Positions 8,099 through 12,500 of a stretch of DNA of 12,500 bases are shown here, one piece after another. The notes beneath the pieces were generated by a model. The model was not told where the DNA came from. It saw only the letters and a program-made list of their open reading frames with translations, and made no database searches. The translations under genes were made by a program, and so were the position numbers. Origin of the DNA: Acropora yongei (Eukaryota > Cnidaria > Anthozoa > Scleractinia > Acroporidae); assembly GCA_014634225.1 (NCBI GenBank), contig BLFN01000375.1:1422778-1435277 (forward strand). Reading direction: 5' to 3'. The stretch's first letter is position 1. Each line of letters begins with the position of its first letter.

Positions 8099-8800
8099 CT
8101 TTAAGGTAGCTTCGTCATTAATATAAGCGCATCGAGCTGTGCGTGACGAACTTTTCTTCATTACATTTTAGGCTTTAAAATGATGGCTATGACGACAATT
8201 TGGATAGAACTCAGTACAGATATCACTCAGCAACAATGTGATGTGACCTGGAAGTCATTCGACTGCAGAGCACGGTTTGGAGCATATTATAGTGCTTCAA
8301 AAACTAAAGAGTACCTCTTAAGGAATAGCAAGATTGACAATAGGCCTTGGTTGTAACAATTTGGAAATATCAGTCCCGGAAAATTCGAATTGGTCGCTCG
8401 ATAAACGTCAGATAGAGCTGAATTCGTTTTTGAAATTCCAATTAAAGCAGTTTCACCCATGAATTTCGAAGGACTTTCTAGTTAAGGTTTTCTGCTCCAA
8501 CGATTTGTTTAAAATTTAAATGACATACTTATTATATCAATAAAAGTCGATACGGGAATTTTCAGGGAAAACACTTTTTACTAGAGGCGATTTTCTTTGA
8601 ACAGTAGGATCCATTTAAGCGCTAATTTCGTAAAAAAATGTTTACTACCAGTAAAATCGGATTATTTCATATTATTGCTGAATGACATCTGTAGTTCCTT
8701 CCAAAGTTTCGAAGCCATCACGTTAAAGCCAAAAAGGTTATGAAAAAAAGTTCGTCATAGCTCAATGCCACTCTATATATAACGGAGCCACCTTGAAGGA
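8099..8800. mobile_element. 0.7-kb non-autonomous TIR element
   Basis: The left arm (8099-8190, CTTTAAGGTAGCTTCGTCAT onward) matches the reverse complement of the right arm (about 8711-8800) over roughly 90 bp with scattered mismatches and small gaps. The best block is GAGCTGTGCGTGACGAACTTTT (left) against GAGCTATGACGAACTTTTTTT (right). The 520-bp interior is non-coding and has no transposase similarity. Target duplication not resolved. Confidence 0.65.
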
Positions 8801-8891
8801 CTGCTTCGTTTCTTTATCCTATAAAAAGGGCTTAGTTACAGAGAATAAAGGTTTTAGGCTATTCATAGCTTCATCTTCGGTGCTAAAAAAC

Positions 8892-8916
8892 ACTCTACTG
8901 ACAGTGTCAATAGAGT
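8892..8916. repeat. 25-bp hairpin
   Basis: CTCTACTGACA (8893-8903) and TGTCAATAGAG (8905-8915) pair with one mismatch and a one-base centre, and the flanking A/T extends the stem. It is too short to assign a role. Confidence 0.4.
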
Positions 8917-9136
8917 AGGACTTCAAGCAAATTAACAGCCATAATAAATGGCAGTTTCAAGCAAAGGCAGTCCTAAACTTTTCATCGGGATAGCGGGTCA
9001 ATTTCTTCTTCAAGTTCAGAAATTATTGTTTGCGGATGGACTCCTTCAAGCTAGCAATGGGCGCCTCTGCCCGAAAAAAAGTCCAGATTTCCAGAATTCT
9101 TTCCAATGAAATATGCTATCTGTTGTAAAAGGATAC

Positions 9137-9204
9137 TGCTAATCCTTTGTCGCACCAGTTGATGGCTTCTTCGTACAGACCCAGTTCAAAGCAAGCACAA
9201 GCTC
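9137..9204 (-). CDS. Clamp-TPR exon 4 of the upstream group (third TPR)
   Basis: The acceptor TTATCAG precedes 9204. The first two bases complete a Gly codon begun in the previous exon, giving G-A-C-A-C-F-E-L-G-L-Y-E-E-A-I-N-W-C-D-K-G-L-A, the second half of a TTC4-like third TPR (W-C-D-x-G-L is characteristic). The only GT before the in-frame TAG (9118-9116) is at 9136-9135, in GCA|GTATCC. Splicing there leaves phase 0, matching the phase-0 acceptor at 5934, which is why 9137 is taken as the end. That donor is weak (no G at +5). If it is not used the protein ends after six more codons. Downstream, in the same frame, F-F-R-A-E-A-P-I-A-S-L-K (about 9063-9028) may be remnant coding sequence. 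Confidence 0.68.
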
Positions 9205-9245
9205 CTGATAATTAAAAGTAGAATGCATCTGAAAACTCAGATTTC

Positions 9246-9393
9246 AATAGGCCACTTTTGATATATCAAACTTCAGCATGATAGCGAGTCTTAGGGGGCA
9301 CAAGCAAAGAAAATGAATAAAAATGAATAAACTTTGTTTGTGTCCTCCAAGACTCGCTATTATGCTGAATGTTAATATAGAAAGTGGCCTATT
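9246..9393. mobile_element. Near-palindromic MITE in the second intron (148 bp)
   Basis: AATAGGCCACTTT at 9246 and AAAGTGGCCTATT ending at 9393 begin arms of about 62 bp. These include matching GCGAGTCTT/AAGACTCGC blocks and differ at only about a dozen positions. A short A-rich loop with two AAATGAATAA copies sits between the arms. The whole element folds into one hairpin and has no coding content. Confidence 0.72.
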
Positions 9394-9481
9394 AGAGATA
9401 TGGACTTGAATAAAACTTAGTGCCTTTAACACTTTAGTTTCTTTGAAGCATTCAGAAATATAGTTGTAAGCTTCTCAACCG

Positions 9482-9501
9482 TTTTTTTTTTTTTTTTTTT
9501 T
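9482..9501. repeat. T20 homopolymer
   Basis: Twenty consecutive T on the plus strand inside the second intron. On the sense (minus) strand it is an A-run, possibly the tail of an old retroposed sequence, but no target duplication or body was recognised. Confidence 0.6.
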
Positions 9502-9734
9502 AACCCAAAGGCACTTCAGTGTCCATTCTAATCTCATATTAACTTGGGCTTGGCTTCCTCAAAGGATGGGCAAAGCAATGACCTAGTATATATACGGTGC
9601 GCGCGAACAAAATTTAAATAATCAAAAAACGTCAATTGTTTTCTCAGACCGTTGTTAAGTTCACTCTTCTCGATATTTTTTTTCTCTATGGAGGTACCAA
9701 TATAAGCTACAAATTGAATGCCAATAAACCTTAC

Positions 9735-9812
9735 CTCTAGCTATAGCTTTGATGTAATGTGGTTGCAGTTCAACGGCAGCTTTTGCATCGTTCAGTGATT
9801 CGTGATAATTAG
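9735..9812 (-). CDS. Clamp-TPR exon 3 of the upstream group
   Basis: A 78-bp exon with good borders: acceptor CTTCTTTTGTTAG before 9812 and donor AGAG|GTAAGG after 9735. It enters with two bases and leaves with one, so both flanking introns are phase 1. It encodes N-Y-H-E-S-L-N-D-A-K-A-A-V-E-L-Q-P-H-Y-I-K-A-I-A-R, the end of TPR2 and start of TPR3. K-A-I-A-R provides the Lys/Arg pair (K107 and R111 of the spliced model) of a carboxylate clamp. Confidence 0.83.
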
Positions 9813-9892
9813 CTAACAAAAGAAGAAAATCAGTTAAATACGAATACAGGGATTTTTTGTTCAACTATACATGAGCTGATAAAGAACCTTAC

Positions 9893-10054
9893 CTTGGTAA
9901 AAATAAGAAGTTGCTCTGTTGCTGTGTAGTTTACTGTTGAGTTCATCGTCTCTGCAATTCACATTAATTCCTTCTGTATAGAACTGTATAGCGTTGGTGA
10001 ATTCTCTCTTTTGATATTCCGCATTACCTTCGTTCTTGTACACCTCAGCTATTG
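9893..10054 (-). CDS. Clamp-TPR exon 2 of the upstream group (first and second TPR)
   Basis: A 162-bp exon between acceptor TTTCTTTAG (before 10054) and donor CAAG|GTAAGG (after 9893), phase 1 on both sides. It encodes A-I-A-E-V-Y-K-N-E-G-N-A-E-Y-Q..., a TPR whose Y-K-x-E-G-N start and S-N-R-A-T-S-Y second helix are those of the TTC4/Hop/CHIP class. Clamp residues K38, N42 and N77 (spliced model) are all present. In Hop-like proteins such a clamp binds the acidic EEVD tail of Hsp90 or Hsp70. There is no start codon at the exon head (GTG at 10043 is internal), so an upstream exon is required. Confidence 0.84.
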
Positions 10055-10594
10055 CTAAAGAAAGACATTGGTACAGAATAGAAAGTCATGAAAGTCATTT
10101 TTTTCTAATCAAAACTAAGTGTTTTTTTCTAAACGAAAGGAAGTGTAAATAGTGTTTTGACGAAATAGTTTTTTTTTAATTGAAAAAAATTGGATTTTAA
10201 TGGTTGGTATGTTATAAATAAAATATGTTCGATTTTTTCCTAAAGGTGGCCCGAAGCTATTCATATGCGTGTTGGTCAAGTCTTTTAATCGCGTTTTTTG
10301 GCAGAAAAGATTGAACCGATTTCTCCGATTTTTGGCATTTCTAATAAATAATGATTGAAGTTGAAACTGTTATTGATTTTCTTTTAGGTACAAAAGCGTT
10401 TGAGTTATCGGCCTCTATTGAAAACCTTAGCTATCTTGCTGAATTTGCGGGAAAATCTGTCGTGGGATTTGGGAGTTATTTTCATTTTTTGTAAAAAACG
10501 AGGTTTTCACAAGCAAAAATCTTTGCACTAACAGATAAGAAACCTTGCAATAGCATTTTCTTTATTTCACCAGTGAAATTACAAATTATCATGG
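10055..10594. other. Rest of first intron, no further feature
   Basis: AT-rich, with T-runs near 10100-10180. No exon, RNA gene or bounded element could be supported between the acceptor at 10055 and the foldback element. Confidence 0.4.
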
Positions 10595-10770
10595 TGGGCA
10601 CGCAAGCCCAAAAAAACACCGGGTTATTTGTAACTTTCTGAGTTTTTATTCAGTTATTCTAAAACTAGGCACCAAGAAAGAACTCGTCATTCTCTAAAAT
10701 TCTATGTTTTTTGTTTTTGAGATTTTTGCATTTTTGGCGGGAAAATGATGTCACGAATTGTGTGCCAAAA

Positions 10771-10804
<34 letters not shown>

Positions 10805-11234
10805 CATTTGAAAGAACTTGTCACAAGGATCTCAAAACCGAAAAAAAAATTGAAATATCTCTATCCACTCAAAAGGTATGAAGTTTAGAAATGGGAATTT
10901 TCCGCCATTTTGTTACTAAAAATAGCAAAAACTCACTTTTTAAAACGTCATATCTTTTGATTGGATAGACATATTTCAAAACTTTTTTCAGTTTTGAGAT
11001 CCTTGTGACAAGTTCTTTCAAATGGTACCATTACACATCCCATGTTAGCAAAGCGAAATTTGGAACACAATTCGTGACGTCATTTTCCCGCCAAAAATGA
11101 AAAAATCTCAAAAACAAAAAACATAGGATTTTAGAGAATGACGAGTTCTTTTTTGATGCCTAGTTTTAGAATAACTGAATAAAAACTCAGAAAGTTATAA
11201 CTGACCCCGGTGTTTTTGAGGTCTTGCGTGCCCA
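10595..11234. mobile_element. 640-bp foldback element in the first intron
   Basis: The left arm (10595-10881) and right arm (10948-11234) are each about 287 bp and are reverse complements with scattered mismatches over their whole length, separated by a 66-bp loop. Strong blocks include TGGGCACGCAAG / CTTGCGTGCCCA at the ends and AAGAACTTGTCACAAGGATC (from 10822) matched near 10998-11020. There is no ORF of substance inside. It is a foldback MITE or an inverted duplication; no target duplication was clear. Confidence 0.78.
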
Positions 11235-11332
11235 GCGTGTCACTGAAAGTTCAAGCCAAAATTAAGGAGCAATCAGTCACCCGTGATATTATCCTGATTG
11301 TGATTTATACTAAAAAGACCTATTCATTTCAC

Positions 11333-11426
11333 CTCTTAAGGTATCGTTGTCGAAATCCAGTTCTCTCTCCGGAAATTGTACAACTCCATCATCTTCTGGA
11401 ACTTTCATAGTAGAATTTCTCTCCAT
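11333..11426 (-). CDS. Predicted first coding exon (acidic leader)
   Basis: ATG at 11426 with G at -3 and G at +4 and an in-frame TAG two codons upstream, so it is a credible start. It encodes 31 residues: an acidic leader (M-E-R-N-S-T-M-K-V-P-E-D-D...) ending F-P-E-R-E-L-D-F-D-N-D-T-L-R. Donor AGAG|GTGAAA follows and leaves one base (G), completing Ala with the CA that opens the exon at 10054, so the join reads T-L-R-A-I-A-E-V-Y-K. Phase, strand, order and a plausible TTC4-like leader all agree, but no transcript was available. A second in-frame ATG is at 11408. Confidence 0.68.
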
Positions 11427-11578
11427 GACCTATAAATTTTTGCAGTCCTTGATTTACATTATTATCATAATTACTGCTTTTTACTTAGTCTGCGGGTGCC
11501 ATGAGAAAATTTTTTGACACATACACTGGTTCCAAGACCCTTCGATCTTCCGAGATGAGTCGGGAAGAGGAAGAAGCC

Positions 11579-11612
11579 TCTAAAACGTTCTAAAACGTTT
11601 CTAAAACGTTCC
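11579..11612. repeat. Three tandem copies of a 10-11 bp unit
   Basis: CTAAAACGTT occurs three times head to tail (11580, about 11590 and 11601), the spacing varying by one base. A minor tandem repeat about 150 bp upstream of the predicted start codon of the minus-strand gene; a promoter role is possible but not shown. Confidence 0.6.
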
Positions 11613-11739
11613 GTTTAGTCCATGGGCCTTAGGTTTTTTTGGTTTTCCTTTTAGAAACGCACACACCTCTTCCTATTGCATCAACAGTTCATACTGAGCA
11701 AACTCCAAATTCAAATGTTACCAAGCCTCTCAAGAAGAT

Positions 11740-11868
11740 ACATCCTCGGAGACCCAGGGGCAGTTAGTAGGGACGATAGGATGAAAGTTTATTTTAAGAT
11801 CTTACAGCAAACTTTCACCACGAATATTCTATTGTCCCTACTAACTGCCCCCTGGGTCTCCGAGGATG
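11740..11868. mobile_element. MITE with AAGAT flanks (129 bp)
   Basis: CATCCTCGGAGACCCAGGGG continuing to 11773 is matched by its reverse complement at 11835-11868, a 33-34 bp inverted repeat broken by a single extra G. AAGAT occurs immediately on both sides (11735-11739 and 11869-11873), a probable target-site duplication; GAAGAT on both sides is an alternative if the ends are set one or two bases inward. The centre has a further weak inverted match. Short ORFs running through it are artefacts. Confidence 0.72.
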
Positions 11869-11873
11869 AAGAT

Positions 11874-12299
11874 GATAGGGCCAAACGGAAAAAGGACCCA
11901 GCCTCACTTTTGAACTAACGAGCATGAGACCTCTGGAAGTTGTCATTCCAAAAAAATGCAAATGAGCTTTAAAACCATTTTCTTATTTCATTTTCTATTA
12001 TTAATTTAGGAAAACCATTAAAATATATATTCGCAAATAAATTTCAAATAGTGCCTGATCGATCAGTTAATTAATTGGCTCAGACAATTTTAAGGGTGCT
12101 CACCCCCCCGAGCATTTGTAGAGCATTTGTTTTGTTTTGATCACGATAGCGGGAAGCAAGTTGTTAGACGGTTGCAAAAAAAAAAAAAAAAACAAACAAA
12201 CAGTGGGGTAGGGTGGTGATGGAAACCACACTTCTCTTGCAAAGCATATGTATTAAAAGTATTCTTTATAGAAATATCTATAGCTGTCTGAAAAAAAAA
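11874..12299. other. AT-rich flank, no gene seen
   Basis: Contains a palindromic GATCGATC/TTAATTAATT patch near 12058-12076 and a run of 17 A at 12176-12192 followed by AAC triplets. No coding exon or RNA gene was recognised. The minus-strand open frame at 12141-12446 crosses the homopolymer and a repeat and is not credible. Confidence 0.4.
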
Positions 12300-12400
12300 T
12301 GACAAATGCCCTATCCCCGGGCAGAGGTTTTCTGACAAATTCCTCACCGCCAGGACCGACAAGATGACAAAGGCCTGAAAAATTGCCCAGGAGGGGGTGA
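12300..12400. repeat. Degenerate 32-33 bp tandem repeat (TGACAAATGCC units)
   Basis: TGACAAATGCC (12300), TGACAAATTCC (12333) and TGACAAAGGCC (12365) are spaced 33 and 32 bp apart, each followed by a C/G-rich tail. They form three decayed units of one tandem or dispersed repeat, much more GC-rich than the surroundings. No coding role. Confidence 0.55.
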
Positions 12401-12500
12401 GGATGGGCACGCTCAGAATTACCTGCGCCATAAATATATAATGCAACTTGGTCTCTTGATCGTATTTTAAATTAATGTTATGAATGAGAATACACAGAAG

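Larger units (their letters stand above)
5935..9136. other. Third intron (or intergenic gap) filled with repeats
   Basis: Apart from the listed elements there is no convincing exon in these 3.2 kb. Its minus-strand end has a pyrimidine-containing acceptor (TTTTACCAATTTTGACAG). Gaps between elements (5935-6200, 6324-6480, 6960-7500, 7889-8098, 8801-9027) show no domain, RNA gene or clear element. A 68-codon open frame at 6994-7200 on the plus strand has no recognisable similarity or splice support. Confidence 0.5.
3076..11426 (-). other. Proposed five-exon gene: leader, clamp TPR, TPR array, CHAT
   Basis: Joining 11426-11333, 10054-9893, 9812-9735, 9204-9137 and 5934-3076 gives an in-frame product of about 1086 residues. 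Intron phases are 1, 1, 1 and 0; lengths are 1278, 80, 530 and 3202 bp. The first three junctions are good. The last rests on a weak donor. The competing model is two neighbouring genes: a TTC4-like protein of about 140 residues ending at 9116, and a TPR-CHAT gene whose 5' exons are missing or lie in the 3.2-kb interval. All parts being on one strand, adjacent and phase-compatible favours one gene. Confidence 0.55.

Noticed and set aside
11488..11613. Short plus-strand exon starting M-R-K-F-F-D-T-Y-T-G after an acceptor-like TTACTTAG
   Set aside because: It has only 30 codons, ends inside the tandem CTAAAACGTT repeat, has no donor or partner exon, and lies in the 5' flank of the minus-strand gene. 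Intriguing but unsupported.
12141..12446. 101-codon minus-strand ORF
   Set aside because: It runs through the A17 homopolymer and the TGACAAATGCC repeats, giving a Phe-run and no domain.
1..12500. CRISPR array or bacterial-type operon
   Set aside because: No spaced identical repeats with unique spacers, no ribosome-binding-site-led gene strings; introns and SINE/LINE content are eukaryotic.

Overview
This window looks like nuclear DNA from an animal, most likely a cnidarian and probably a stony coral. The evidence is the mix of short GT-AG introns, very dense short inverted-repeat elements (MITEs), a tRNA-derived SINE, LINE reverse-transcriptase debris, vertebrate-type TTAGGG-like interstitial repeats, and a TPR-CHAT gene of a kind that is multi-copy in cnidarian genomes. 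The species assignment is inference; no search was run.

The only convincing gene system lies on the minus strand between about 11.43 kb and 2.9 kb. A large exon (5934..3076) encodes twelve regular 40-residue TPRs followed by a CHAT (caspase/separase-like) protease domain with its His/Cys pair intact. Upstream, in order and on the same strand, four small exons were found by splice sites and reading phase (11426..11333, 10054..9893, 9812..9735, 9204..9137). They encode a short acidic leader and a three-TPR domain resembling TTC4/Hop, with all five carboxylate-clamp residues. If the weak donor at 9136 is used, everything joins in frame as one protein of about 1086 residues: leader, clamp TPR, TPR array, CHAT. 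If it is not used, the upstream exons make a separate TTC4-like product of about 140 residues ending at a TAG (9118..9116).

The CHAT reading frame stops at a TAA (3078..3076). The next 19 codons in the same frame still read as the conserved C-terminal strand of a CHAT domain (W-A-P-F-V-L-I-G-D-D-V), ending at a second stop at 3018..3016. The gene therefore appears to carry a recent nonsense change, and may be a young pseudogene, a truncated allele or a sequence error.

The rest is repeat-rich. From 17 to 384 there is a TIR element with internal tandem units. From about 1240 to 2181 a LINE reverse-transcriptase remnant is split by two inserted elements, one of them a 178-bp hAT-like MITE with a 5-bp target duplication. 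The 3.2-kb third intron holds a telomere-like MITE, a nested inverted-repeat element, a SINE and a 0.7-kb TIR element. The first intron holds a 640-bp foldback with 287-bp arms. The right end holds another MITE and GC-rich degenerate repeats.
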